Origin: Catalinimonas alkaloidigena
Lineage (GTDB): Bacteria > Bacteroidota > Bacteroidia > Cytophagales > Cyclobacteriaceae
Assembly: GCF_029504655.1 (NCBI RefSeq)
Contig: NZ_JAQFIL010000001.1
Span: 3,849,001-3,913,000, forward strand
Length of the DNA stretch: 64,000 bases
Reading direction: 5' to 3'
Below the pieces are notes generated by a model. The model searched no databases. It saw nothing but the letters and a program-made list of their open reading frames with translations, and was not told the DNA's origin. The position numbers were made by a program, and so were the translations under genes. Shown here one piece after another: positions 34,401 through 43,683 of this stretch (positions are counted from its first letter, which is position 1; each line of letters starts with the position of its first letter).

Positions 34401-36350
34401 ATGAGAACTACCCAACTTTCCTGCTTACTGCTGCTCCTGCTTGTTTATGCCTGTGACAGACCGGCAGACATGGCTGAAGAAGAAAATGAGATAGAAACCT
34501 ACACCATTGAGCAGTTTATGAACACTGAGCAAATCGGAGGTAGTGCATTCTCACCGGATGAAAGTAAGGTGATGTACTCCAGTAAGAAAACCGGCATTTA
34601 CAATGCTTATGAAATACCTGTCAACGGCGGCGAAGCAACTCAGCTGACTGATTCTGACAGTGAGTCAGTATTTGCCTACTCTTACTTTCCCGAAGATGAG
34701 CGTATTCTTTTTTCCAGTGACAAAGGAGGTAATGAGATCAACCACCTTTTTGTAAAGAACCTGAATGGAGAGATCACTGATCTTACGCCTGACTCTACTG
34801 CCAAAGCTCAGTTTATGGGCTGGGCATCGGATAATCAGAGTCTTTACTATGCTTCCAACAGTCGCAATCCCCAGGCCTTTGATGTCTACGAACTTAGCAT
34901 TGATCAGATTGATGATGTGGAGAATAGCGTAGCTGCTTATCAGCCAAAAATGTTGTTTGAAAATGACGGCCGTTTTTATCCCGGACCTATATCAGAAGAT
35001 AGGAAGTACATGGCACTGACCGAAAGTATTACCCGCCAGAAGGTAAACATGTATCTGCAAAACCTGGAAACAGGTGAAACTACCATGCTCAACGACGGTG
35101 AAGATGAAGTAGCTTACAGTCCACAGTACTTTAGCAAGGATGGCAGCAAACTGTTCTTCTTATCAGACAAAGACAGTGAGTTTACTTATCTGAGCAGTTA
35201 TGATCTTGGTAGCGGTGAAATTACCAAAGTGGAAGAAGCACCCTGGGACATCATGTACGCATATTTGTCTGAGAATGGAAAATACAGAGTAGTAGGTATC
35301 AACAATGATGCTCGTACAGAAATCAAAGTTTATGACGAAACAAGTGGTGAGCAGGTGAGTCTGCCGGAAATGCCTGACGCAGAAATCACTTCTGTCAATA
35401 TATCGGACAGCGAAAAGCTGATGGCCTTTTATGTCAACAGTTCTACCTCTCCTAACAATCTTTATGTATATAATTTTGAAACCGGTGAGTATACGCAGCT
35501 TACCGATACCATGAATCCTGAGATAGATGAGGCCGATCTGGTAGAAGGAGAAGTGGTGCGCTATACCTCCTTTGACGGCATGGAAATTCCTGCCATTCTT
35601 TACAAACCTAAAGTAATAGCTGAAGGGGAAAAAGCCCCGGCTATGCTCTGGATACATGGCGGTCCCGGTGGTCAATCCCGCTTAGGCTATAGTGCGCTCA
35701 TTCAGTATCTGGTAAATCATGGTTACGCGATTTTTGCCGTAAATAACCGCGGTTCTTCCGGCTACGGTAAAACTTTTTTTTCGGCCGACGACCAGCGCCA
35801 CGGTCAGGATGACTTGCAGGATGTGGTGGAAGGAAAAGCGTACCTGACTAGCCTGGATATGATTGACTCTACCAAAATTGGAATTATGGGGGGTAGCTAC
35901 GGCGGCTACATGACGCTGGCAGCATTGGCATTTGAACCTGAAGTCTTTGACGTTGGCGTAGATATCTTTGGTGTTTCCAACTGGCTACGCACCCTCAAGA
36001 GCATTCCGCCCTGGTGGGGCGCTGCCCGTGAATCTTTATATAATGAGATGGGTAATCCTGAGACAGACTCAGCTATGTTGTACAACAAGTCCCCTCTTTT
36101 CTTTGCAGACCAGATCACAAAGCCCCTGCTGGTATTACAGGGCGCCAATGATCCTCGTGTACTCAAAGTTGAATCTGATGAGATTGTAGAAAAGGTAGAA
36201 GCCAATGATGTGCCAGTAGAGTATGTAATATTTGAAGACGAGGGGCATGGGTTCCTGAAAAAAGACAATCAAATTGAAGGATATCAGGCTATATTGGAAT
36301 TCCTGAATCAATACCTTAAGGAGGAAGAGCCAGTAGAGGCCAGTTTATAA
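34401..36350 (+). CDS. S9 family prolyl oligopeptidase-type lipoprotein
   Basis: A 649-residue peptidase. I start at ATG 34401, which gives a lipoprotein signal 'QLSCLLLLLLVYAC' with Cys18; a TTG three codons earlier is possible. The N-terminal half is a beta-propeller (repeated 'FSPDES', 'YFPEDERILFSSDKGG' type blades). The C-terminal alpha/beta hydrolase carries Ser in 'GIMGGSYGGYM' (near residue 498), Asp in 'GANDPRV' (near 582) and His in 'EGHGF' (near 615). It should cleave short peptides in the periplasm or at the surface. With the amidase before it, it may form a peptide- or amide-degrading pair. A terminator follows. Confidence 0.93.
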   Translation: MRTTQLSCLLLLLLVYACDRPADMAEEENEIETYTIEQFMNTEQIGGSAFSPDESKVMYSSKKTGIYNAYEIPVNGGEATQLTDSDSESVFAYSYFPEDERILFSSDKGGNEINHLFVKNLNGEITDLTPDSTAKAQFMGWASDNQSLYYASNSRNPQAFDVYELSIDQIDDVENSVAAYQPKMLFENDGRFYPGPISEDRKYMALTESITRQKVNMYLQNLETGETTMLNDGEDEVAYSPQYFSKDGSKLFFLSDKDSEFTYLSSYDLGSGEITKVEEAPWDIMYAYLSENGKYRVVGINNDARTEIKVYDETSGEQVSLPEMPDAEITSVNISDSEKLMAFYVNSSTSPNNLYVYNFETGEYTQLTDTMNPEIDEADLVEGEVVRYTSFDGMEIPAILYKPKVIAEGEKAPAMLWIHGGPGGQSRLGYSALIQYLVNHGYAIFAVNNRGSSGYGKTFFSADDQRHGQDDLQDVVEGKAYLTSLDMIDSTKIGIMGGSYGGYMTLAALAFEPEVFDVGVDIFGVSNWLRTLKSIPPWWGAARESLYNEMGNPETDSAMLYNKSPLFFADQITKPLLVLQGANDPRVLKVESDEIVEKVEANDVPVEYVIFEDEGHGFLKKDNQIEGYQAILEFLNQYLKEEEPVEASL

Positions 36351-36371
36351 AGAACATTTATCAAAATGAAT

Positions 36372-36400
36372 AGCCACTCTAGGTGAGGGTGGCTTTTTTG
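36372..36400 (+). terminator. Rho-independent terminator after the S9 peptidase gene
   Basis: AGCCACTCT (36372-36380) and AGGGTGGCT (36386-36394) make a 9-bp stem with one G-U pair and a 5-base loop, followed by six Ts to 36399. It ends the amidase-peptidase transcript 21 bp past the stop. Confidence 0.88.
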
Positions 36401-36618
36401 TTTTCATGCATTCACCACCGCTTTACAGTTTCTCCCTTTCGGAGATACTTGACAAATTCATACGCCTTTTCAATGAGCCTCCACAGTGATTTAATGACTT
36501 TCACAAATATGATTTCTATGAAAAACCAGACAAGGACTTGGAGGATGAGTTCAAATACGATGATCATGAATATGCTTTAATATCAAACATCCTTATCCTT
36601 AGCTTACTAACTTCTCAA

Positions 36619-37092
36619 TCATTTCTTTTTGTCAAGCATGTAAGAAAAATGAATCGCCAATTCTTCCTTTGTAGGTTTAGTAGAGCGATAAAATTCTACC
36701 GCATGTTCATCTTCCTGTTCGGCCTGTACAAATACTTCTTCAAATCCGCTTTCCTGACAGAAGCTATTCATCTCAGCAATCAGTCTTTTGCCAATTCCCT
36801 GCCTTTGGAAATGTATAGCTACCCCCAGATCATAAATATATGCCAGAGGCCGCTCTGCATAATATTGCTCAAGTACATAGGCTGTCAAGGCTCCGACTAC
36901 CCTATTCTCCGAAAATGCCGCGAACACAAAAAAGTCAGTCTTGCTCAGTAGCTTAAGCAGATGCTGAGAGGAAGGCATGCTGAAGTTTCGCATTTCAAAG
37001 ACCTCTTCAAATAGTTTGATAACTTCCACGAATCGGTCCAGGTCATCAATTTCAAGCTTTTCTACTCTTACTTTTGTATTGGCGCTCTTCAT
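36619..37092 (-). CDS. AAC(3)-I-like GNAT N-acetyltransferase
   Basis: A 157-residue GNAT protein with acetyl-CoA motif 'VAIHFQRQGIGKRLIAEM' and a C-terminal 'EEDEHAVEFYRSTKPTKEEL'. The whole layout, including 'FEEVFEMRNF.MPS', 'VGALTAYVLEQYY' and 'IYDLGVAIHFQRQGIG', follows the AAC(3)-I aminoglycoside 3-N-acetyltransferase family. Resistance activity cannot be inferred from family alone; many chromosomal Bacteroidota members are uncharacterised. It begins 2 bp after the membrane protein gene at 37095, so both are one operon. Confidence 0.85.
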   Translation of the reverse strand: MKSANTKVRVEKLEIDDLDRFVEVIKLFEEVFEMRNFSMPSSQHLLKLLSKTDFFVFAAFSENRVVGALTAYVLEQYYAERPLAYIYDLGVAIHFQRQGIGKRLIAEMNSFCQESGFEEVFVQAEQEDEHAVEFYRSTKPTKEELAIHFSYMLDKKK

Positions 37093-37094
37093 GA

Positions 37095-37517
37095 TTATTT
37101 AGTATGATGGATTTCAGCATGCTGTGCTTTAGCTTGGGCAATAGGATGCCTGAACAGAATGATTCCAAAAAGTACTGCAAACAAAATATACACAATTCCT
37201 GCAACCCTAATTACAGTAGCGCTTTCTACATTGGAGAAAAGGCTTTTTGTAAGTGCAATGCCGGCAATCATAAAATGTATGAAATTCGCCAGAGCGATTG
37301 GACGGTTATAAATACCTCCAATCAGGCTGGACTTTGTCATCCAGTTCAGCATTCCAAAAGCAAAATACATCGCTCCTATGGTCTGCAAGAGCAGAATAAG
37401 CGTATTATTTACTTCCAACCCTAAACTAACAATGACTTCATCAGGCAGAAAAGTAAATACTATACCTGATAAAGCTAAGAGAATAGCAGACGTAGTCATC
37501 AACAGTTTGGTATTCAT
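37095..37517 (-). CDS. Small four-helix membrane protein, unknown function
   Basis: A 140-residue integral membrane protein with about four transmembrane helices: 'LLMTTSAILLALSGIVFTF', 'LILLLQTIGAMYFAFGMLNW', 'PIALANFIHFMIAGIALT' and 'VAGIVYILFAVLFGIILF'. No catalytic motif is seen. Such small proteins often resemble DoxX-like or DUF families, but I cannot place it. It lies directly before the acetyltransferase gene and is co-transcribed with it. The upstream 238-bp gap (37518-37755) shared with a divergent MFS gene shows no further gene. Confidence 0.7.
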   Translation of the reverse strand: MNTKLLMTTSAILLALSGIVFTFLPDEVIVSLGLEVNNTLILLLQTIGAMYFAFGMLNWMTKSSLIGGIYNRPIALANFIHFMIAGIALTKSLFSNVESATVIRVAGIVYILFAVLFGIILFRHPIAQAKAQHAEIHHTK

Positions 37518-37755
37518 TCAAATTGTATTTAATGATGCTTTGTGGTGATCATACTGACGATAAGCTTAAGTTACAAAAGGCAATAACACTTTCAACCTGA
37601 TGGTGTGAGTTCTCACGTGTTTCTGGTGCATCCAAATGCATTTATATCTTCTGCATATCCAAAAATCAAAGGACTACCTTAATCTTTTTGACCTCTGCTT
37701 AGTTAAGCATGGGTTGTCCGTTAAACATTGATCAAAAAAAGAATTACATATAGCT

Positions 37756-38919
37756 GTGACCCGCACACTTCTGAAACAAACTAATCTGAGAATCATTTTC
37801 AGTATCACTTTAATGGCAGTAATGGGCGTTTCCAGCATTGCTCCTGCTTTCCCCCAGATAGAAAAAGTGCTCAATGTCTCTGCCCAGCAAGTCGGGCTAC
37901 TAATCACTGTATTTACCGTACCCGGCGTGATCCTTACTCCAATACTGGGGGTGCTGGCCGACCGCTATGGCAGAAAAAAAATTTTAGTCCCCTCCCTCCT
38001 GCTCTTTGGTGTAGCCGGAGCCGCCTGTTTCTTTCCCGAAAGCTTTCAGACCTTGCTTCTATTAAGGACACTGCAGGGCATCGGCGCTGCTGCCCTGGGT
38101 TCTCTAAATGTAACCCTGATCGGCGACCTTTATGAAGGCAAAGAAAGGGCTACTGCGATGGGTTTTAATGCCAGTGTACTAAGCATGGGTACGGCTATGT
38201 ATCCTGCCATCGGTGGAGCAGTTGCTTTATTGGGATGGAACTACATCTTCCTCCTGCCGCTGCTTTCCATACCTGTCGGACTGATCGTACTGTATAAGCT
38301 TGATAATCCTGAACCGGAGAATGATATCAACTTCAAAGAGTATCTGGGCAATACCTGGCGCGCAATCAACCAGGTGCCGGTCTATGTGTTATTTACAGTA
38401 AGCATCATCACCTTCATTATGCTCTATGGCGCAGTGATCACGTATTTTCCTTTTCTCACCGATCAGTCTTTTGAAGCTTCTTCTCTTGAGATTGGCGTGC
38501 TTATGTCATCTATGTCCCTGACCACAGCATTTACTTCCTCACAGGCAGGGAGGTTGAGTGAGCTGTTTAGCATACGAAAGCTTATGCTGCTAGCCTTTAT
38601 TTTGTATGCGATAGCATTAGTACTTATCCCCCTGATGCCTACTCTATGGTTACTGCTGCTCCCGGTCATGATCTTCGGAGTAGCGCAAGGAATAAACCTG
38701 CCCAGTTTTATGACTTTGCTGACCGGCTATGCTCCTATAGAGAATCGTGCGGCTTTTATGTCTATCAACGGCATGGTGTTAAGGGCCGGACAGACGCTGG
38801 GACCGGTAGTTATGGCATTCTTTTTCGGTTGGCTGGGCATTGTGTATGTGTATTATGCAGGCGCTGCCTTTGCCATCCTCATGTTTCTACTCATTCTCTT
38901 TTTCCTGAATAGGCGCTAA
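37756..38919 (+). CDS. MFS transporter (multidrug efflux-like)
   Basis: A 387-residue inner-membrane protein with 12 predicted helices. The MFS motif A is clear: 'GVLADRYGRKKIL' in the loop after helix 2. It resembles Bmr/TetA-type drug:H+ antiporters in length and in the first-half motif 'GIGAAALGSLNVTLIGDLY'. A GTG at 37756 is the best start: it follows an in-frame stop 25 bp upstream and leaves helix 1 intact. Substrate unknown. The AAC(3)-like gene pair is divergent from it and the gap between them should hold both promoters. Confidence 0.88.
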   Translation: MTRTLLKQTNLRIIFSITLMAVMGVSSIAPAFPQIEKVLNVSAQQVGLLITVFTVPGVILTPILGVLADRYGRKKILVPSLLLFGVAGAACFFPESFQTLLLLRTLQGIGAAALGSLNVTLIGDLYEGKERATAMGFNASVLSMGTAMYPAIGGAVALLGWNYIFLLPLLSIPVGLIVLYKLDNPEPENDINFKEYLGNTWRAINQVPVYVLFTVSIITFIMLYGAVITYFPFLTDQSFEASSLEIGVLMSSMSLTTAFTSSQAGRLSELFSIRKLMLLAFILYAIALVLIPLMPTLWLLLLPVMIFGVAQGINLPSFMTLLTGYAPIENRAAFMSINGMVLRAGQTLGPVVMAFFFGWLGIVYVYYAGAAFAILMFLLILFFLNRR

Positions 38920-38965
38920 ATGAAAAAGTATATGATAAGATTGGTGTTCTTATTACCTTAACTTA

Positions 38966-39340
38966 TCAGAGGTCCTGATCTTCTACATAAACTACCCCTT
39001 CTTCCTGAAGGGTAAAAGCGCGACTCAGGATGCTATTGCTTTCATTAAGTGCTCTATCCCTGATCATGACAGCAAGCTTTACCGTATCGTTACGGAAAAA
39101 GCTTTGTATTTCGGCTGGCTTAAATCCGTACTGGAGCACACCTTCCAAAGGTTTTCCATTCGTTAAATCTTCTTTCAATGGAGAAACACGGCCTCCTAAA
39201 GGAGCCGTACACCGCTCCTTACGCCAGTCATATGCTGTGAATTTACCCTCATCTCTTCTAAAAACTGTTACTTCAAAGTAATAGTAGTAGTAAGGGTTAA
39301 AGCTTACCTGAATCGTATCATTGATCACTTCCTGCCCCAT
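38966..39340 (-). CDS. Hypothetical protein, possibly 5' truncated
   Basis: A 124-codon frame whose product has beta-strand-like texture ('DTIQVSFNPYYYYYFEVTVF', 'VKLAVMIRDRALNESNS') but no signal peptide. The frame stays open for 9 codons upstream of the ATG and encodes 'FSPPPNH' just before it, then meets TAG; the text reads as if the start of a longer lipoprotein has been lost. Codon use looks real, so I call it as a gene or gene remnant. No family is recognised. Confidence 0.45.
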   Translation of the reverse strand: MGQEVINDTIQVSFNPYYYYYFEVTVFRRDEGKFTAYDWRKERCTAPLGGRVSPLKEDLTNGKPLEGVLQYGFKPAEIQSFFRNDTVKLAVMIRDRALNESNSILSRAFTLQEEGVVYVEDQDL

Positions 39341-39527
39341 ATGATTGGGTGGAGGGCTAAAAATCTATTCCACATTAAGCTATACTTCTTTAGGCTTTGA
39401 GGTTAATGAAACTAAGCACTCACCCCAAAAGGATCAAGCAGAGGGTAACCTTTGCTACTTCTCTGCAACCAAGGGTAACAAATAAATTAGTTTCCTTCAC
39501 TGACCGTTGGTCAAGACCAATCACACT

Positions 39528-40226
39528 ATGAAAACCATTCATTTGATCCTCATCTCCTCATCAGAAAATTTGTGGAAAACAGTAACAGCTATTTTCTGTG
39601 CATTCCTACTACTCACATTAGCAACGAAAGTGCAGGCCCAGAATTTTCCTGATTCCAGGGTAGGGTTACGGGCAGGAGCCAATCTCAATAGCTGGACCAA
39701 TGATTTCCCCTATGTAGAACTCAACAGGCAAAGGATTTATCCCGATGCATGGGAAGCTACAACTGGCTTTCACCTCGGTATATATTTTAATGTGCGCCTC
39801 GCTGAATTGTTTGCCCTTGAACCGGCTATTATGTTTAGCCAAAAAGGAACCGGAACTTCATTAGACCTTGGAGGAAGTAGCTTTGCCAAAGGAACTATCG
39901 TTTCAAATTATATTGATATCCCCATTCTCATGAGACTTTATGTAGCTGAAGGGTTTAACTTATTCCTCGGACCACAGCTTTCTTATCAGCTCGGCAGTAC
40001 ATATAGTCTCTCTATTGACAACGAGCTCCTCATTGATGATGAAGACACTTCTAATGACATCAGTGAACTGGATGCCGGACTTGTGCTTGGCTTAGGCTAT
40101 GAGTTTGAGGAAGGGTTCAACATTAATTTAAGTGGTGAATTTGGCCTTTTATCAGTTGACAGCTATAAGGAGTTGGACACCTATGTGCGTACAATCCGCT
40201 TATCGGCGGGCTATACTTTTAAATGA
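39528..40226 (+). CDS. PorT-like outer-membrane beta-barrel protein
   Basis: A 232-residue protein. ATG 39528 is preferred to an upstream TTG. A signal sequence ('VTAIFCAFLLLTLATKVQAQ') is followed by 'SRVGLRAGANLNSW', 'LAELFALEPAIMFSQKGTG', and 'TIRLSAGYTFK' at the end. This is the outer-membrane barrel pattern of the PorT/OMP_b-brl_2 family widespread in Bacteroidota. True PorT serves type IX secretion, but most family members have unknown roles. No type IX secretion genes lie near. It seems to be a single-gene unit. Confidence 0.82.
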   Translation: MKTIHLILISSSENLWKTVTAIFCAFLLLTLATKVQAQNFPDSRVGLRAGANLNSWTNDFPYVELNRQRIYPDAWEATTGFHLGIYFNVRLAELFALEPAIMFSQKGTGTSLDLGGSSFAKGTIVSNYIDIPILMRLYVAEGFNLFLGPQLSYQLGSTYSLSIDNELLIDDEDTSNDISELDAGLVLGLGYEFEEGFNINLSGEFGLLSVDSYKELDTYVRTIRLSAGYTFK

Positions 40227-40272
40227 TAATCATCCACCAATTGTATAGGTCTTCTTTCAGTTAAGTACTCTA

Positions 40273-41538
40273 TTATTGGGATACAGTACTTCTGCTTTTG
40301 GAAAAATGATGTCTGGAAATATACATTGAAGTAAGCAGTCCTATCAATGCGACAAACGCCAGCATACCAAAATAATAGCGATATCCCATGATGTCTGGAA
40401 AACTATCTACCAGCCAGCCGGATAGGGTGTGCTGAAAAGTGTCAGGAGTAAAGCCTATAAACGAAACAAAACCCACAGTGATACCGGTCAGTGAGATGGG
40501 AATGCCCGTTTCCTGCATAATTGCGAAATAGACTCCTCTAAGTGCGAAAGCTCCCAGCGAGGCAAGAATTACCTGTACCCATAAAAGCCAGATCAGGTTG
40601 GCAGTGGGAGGAATCAGACAAAGCGTAAGGAAAGTAATGATCAGGACAACAAACGAAGCACTGATCACCCGGGAGCTGCTAAAGCGGTCGGCCAGAAAGC
40701 CACAGCTAATCGCAGCAATAGGACGCATCCAGTCACGAACTGTACCTAAGAAAGCACCAAACGTTTTGCTTTGACCGTATGCTTTTTCTGCATATGCGGG
40801 AAAATCAAATCCCCCTACATACATCATATAAGCACAAAAGATGATCACAGCCAGCAACCAAACCTGTGGCATTTTCAGCGCCTTTACGACTCCCTCTTTC
40901 CTGTCTGTACCAAGTTGTTCAAGCTGTTGCGGGCTTGAGCTGTAGTGCTCTTCCGGAATCACAAACCAGATGATGATACCAGTAATAAACGGAGCCAGGG
41001 AATATATGAGCAATACACTGCTCAGGCTCTCCTGCACATGAGCTCCTATAGCATAAGCGGCTGTTGCGATAGATGCCAGAAGGGCGGCAACCATTCCCCT
41101 TCCACCATCAAGTAAACCAAAACTTATGCCTTGATTTCCCGGATTGCCCCAACTTCTGGTGGCTTTGATCAGTGCAGCCCAAAAGGTAAGAATGGAAGTA
41201 ATTCCCCAAAACGCATGCAGTACTAAAAGCATCGGATATGAAGGAATGGTGAACATAAAAAAGCCTCCCGCACCCGTAGCCAGTAAAGAGAAGGTTAACA
41301 AACGCCTTGCCGAGAAACGATCGGCCAGCCAACCGCTGGGAAAGTAAGAGAGCACGGCCATAATGCCGAACAAGGTGCTTAACCAACCTACCTGCGTGCT
41401 AGTGATGCCAAAAACAACTTCCATGCTTGTCTGAAAGGTTTTACGCAGGTAAGGAATCAGATAAATGCTTTCCCCGGCAAGGATAAGTCCGATGATATAT
41501 AAGTAGTGATGAAGTTTGTTTAGGGTTTTTGAGGCCAT
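40273..41538 (-). CDS. MFS transporter (GlpT/organic anion-like)
   Basis: A 421-residue 12-helix transporter of the major facilitator superfamily. The MFS motif is 'GWLADRFSARRLLTFSL' after helix 2, and the mid-protein repeat is 'GFLADRFSSSRVISASF'. The N-terminal 'IYLIPYLRKTFQTSMEVVFG' and general texture are closest to glycerol-phosphate/hexuronate-type permeases that import organic anions. Substrate not readable. Both neighbours are unrelated, so it is likely a single-gene unit. It converges with the barrel gene at 39528; 46 bp separate them, without a clear terminator. Confidence 0.87.
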   Translation of the reverse strand: MASKTLNKLHHYLYIIGLILAGESIYLIPYLRKTFQTSMEVVFGITSTQVGWLSTLFGIMAVLSYFPSGWLADRFSARRLLTFSLLATGAGGFFMFTIPSYPMLLVLHAFWGITSILTFWAALIKATRSWGNPGNQGISFGLLDGGRGMVAALLASIATAAYAIGAHVQESLSSVLLIYSLAPFITGIIIWFVIPEEHYSSSPQQLEQLGTDRKEGVVKALKMPQVWLLAVIIFCAYMMYVGGFDFPAYAEKAYGQSKTFGAFLGTVRDWMRPIAAISCGFLADRFSSSRVISASFVVLIITFLTLCLIPPTANLIWLLWVQVILASLGAFALRGVYFAIMQETGIPISLTGITVGFVSFIGFTPDTFQHTLSGWLVDSFPDIMGYRYYFGMLAFVALIGLLTSMYISRHHFSKSRSTVSQ

Positions 41539-41836
41539 TGAGCGCTCAAGATAGTAAATTTTAAGGCAGTCACCCTGATATGCGGTTTAAAGTCTGAGCT
41601 TTACGCAGTACAAAACTTTCGTATATCAAATAAAAACTACTGATGTGATATGTAATTTTTGAATATGACCTTCTGAAAAAAAGGGGCTTTACCCCATTGA
41701 TAACTTCCAGTTTCACCCGTTTATAAATAGTCACCAGAATTTGAGATAATGCCTTTGCTGACGAGAATTAGAAGATAGCATATGTTACTAAAGAACTTGC
41801 ACTACTTTCCCCTGCACTCAGATACGCGCGAGTTAG

Positions 41837-42324
41837 TCATTTCTTTTCTTTATTATGTGCCTGACTGATCATATGGTGAATGATTAGCCATTTATCATTT
41901 TCCTTTTTATATACCCGGAGATGATGATTTTCTCTATCTTCCATGGCTCTGCCATCAGGCCATTTCTGACTTTTTCTAATATTGGTAGGTCTAGCCAATG
42001 CAAACTCATCATTCAGATAAGTAATCTCAGGGGGCCATAATTATTTTTTCCGGACATCACAAAACCCATACTGAATATGGTACTCAGTACATCTTCCAAC
42101 TCCTGCCTGCTCTGCACTCTGTCACCAAAAACATTTGTCCAATTTAACTCTTCCGCATAATCCTGAATTGCCAACGATACATCTTTTTTTTCCCAGGCAA
42201 TATCCCAGTTACTAATGCTTTGCCTGATTTGTGCTTCATCTGCTAAAGGAGCTCCACCAGGATTATATTGACTGAAACAAGGGATGGATACAAACATTAA
42301 AAGCAAAAAGATTGAAATAACCAT
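41837..42324 (-). pseudogene. SnoaL/DUF4440-like secreted protein, frameshifted by one missing base
   Basis: Read as one gene, this would encode about 162 residues: a signal peptide ('ISIFLLLMFVSIPCFSQ'), then an NTF2-like SnoaL/DUF4440 domain ('ISNWDIAWEKKDVSLAIQDY' onward). The first frame stops after 103 codons at 42013. Continuing in the next frame gives 'PEITYLNDEFALARPTNI', then 'YKKENDKWLIIHHMI', the expected end of the domain, and a TGA at 41837. One extra C in the C5 run (G5 at 42030-42034 on the plus strand) restores the frame; the total length then fits 163 codons exactly. Either the gene is decaying or one base is missing in the assembly. Confidence 0.75.
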
Positions 42325-42492
42325 ATTCTCAGGATTTAATTCCTCAACTTTTACATACTTGACTTATGCGAAGGTGATACCATCCACCTGATTATTGAGA
42401 TAATATCAGATCATCTAACCTTATCCTCTCTAATTCTACTTTCTTCCTCTCTGCTTACTTTCAGCTCTCCTCCTTAAGACTGCTAAAAACAA

Positions 42493-43683
42493 TCATAAGT
42501 TCATGGGCATCTCAAAGGTGAAGCAGGTTTCTTCGTCATTGGATTTGACAAGGAGCTTCCCCTGATGTGCGCGTGCAATTTCAGATGCAATATAGAGCCC
42601 GAGTCCCAAGCCCTTTTTTCCCGGCTTTACTTCACCTCGTGAGAATGGGTGAAAGAGCTTTGCCATGGCAGCATCTGGAATTTTCTTTCCCTGATTCGTT
42701 ACCGAAAGCACAAATTTATCCTCATCACTGCTGGCATACACCTTAACAGGCTTGTTTTTTCCCCCATGCATAATGGCATTGCCCAGCAGGTTGGAGAACA
42801 GTTGAGCAATACGGTCGGCATCTGCATGTACAGTTCTCTTTAACTCAATCTGGCTTTCAATATGCTGCTCGGCGGACAATGTACGCATTTCGGTAATCAC
42901 CTGAAGCAGACTTTTTTCCAGGGTATCCTGATGTTCAGCAGGTTTGAGGCTGATACCTCCTCCCAGGCGTCCTCTGGCAAAATCCAAAATGTTATTTATC
43001 AGCCCCTCCATCCTGAAGTTTGTGGTCTGGATAACTTCTACTATGCGCTTAGCGCTCTTGTCTAAAGGCATTTCCAGTAGGAGTTCGGTGCTTGCTTTTG
43101 TGGTAGCTACCGGATTGCGAAGGTCATGGCCTAATATGGCAATAAACTGCTCTCTGAGTTCAGCCATTTCACGCTCCTCTCTGAGCTGCAATTCAGTATT
43201 ATCCAGTTGATCAACAGCATTTAGATGAAAAGAAATAAGATCAGCATACAAATTAAACATCCCAATAACTTCCGGGGTATTTACAGTGGCAGGTTTGGTA
43301 TCCAAAGAGCAAAGCGTGCCAAAGAAGCTACCATCTTTACGATAGATAGGCACTGAGATATAGCTCTGAAAGCCATACATCGCTGGTATAGGATGACAAT
43401 TGTATTTCTCGTCCTGATCCACGTGGTTAATAACCACAGGTTTATCGTGTTGACGCACTACATCGCAGAAGGTAGTTTCTATTTTTAACTCATCACCGGG
43501 CTTGAGTCCAAAAGGAATCTTGTCTAGCACACTACAGGTAACCCATCTGCTCTCAGTAACGCGGGCTATGGCAGCAAAACTCATTCCTGTGGTTTTGCAT
43601 AAGACATCTAATAAGGTGGGCACGATTGAAATACGACTGACGGCATCAATTTCAGCCTGAAAATCTACTGGGTCTTTAGGCAC
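42493..43683 (-). CDS. GAF-domain sensor histidine kinase
   Basis: A 396-residue cytosolic histidine kinase. A GAF domain spans about 20-155 ('VPIYRKDGSFFGTLCSLDT'), then a short coiled linker, HisKA with phospho-acceptor His186 ('AILGHDLRNP'), and HATPase_c with N box 'FSNLLGNAIMHGG', 'GKKGLGLGLYIASEIA' and C-terminal 'CFTFEMP'. There is no membrane segment or receiver. GAF ligand not known. A GTG at 43683 is the likely start because no ATG lies nearby. No response-regulator gene is beside it, so it is an orphan. Confidence 0.9.
   Translation of the reverse strand: MPKDPVDFQAEIDAVSRISIVPTLLDVLCKTTGMSFAAIARVTESRWVTCSVLDKIPFGLKPGDELKIETTFCDVVRQHDKPVVINHVDQDEKYNCHPIPAMYGFQSYISVPIYRKDGSFFGTLCSLDTKPATVNTPEVIGMFNLYADLISFHLNAVDQLDNTELQLREEREMAELREQFIAILGHDLRNPVATTKASTELLLEMPLDKSAKRIVEVIQTTNFRMEGLINNILDFARGRLGGGISLKPAEHQDTLEKSLLQVITEMRTLSAEQHIESQIELKRTVHADADRIAQLFSNLLGNAIMHGGKNKPVKVYASSDEDKFVLSVTNQGKKIPDAAMAKLFHPFSRGEVKPGKKGLGLGLYIASEIARAHQGKLLVKSNDEETCFTFEMPMNL

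Noticed and set aside
36538..36951. A plus-strand frame across the acetyltransferase gene
   Set aside because: It is mostly antisense to a well-supported GNAT gene and has no domain pattern.
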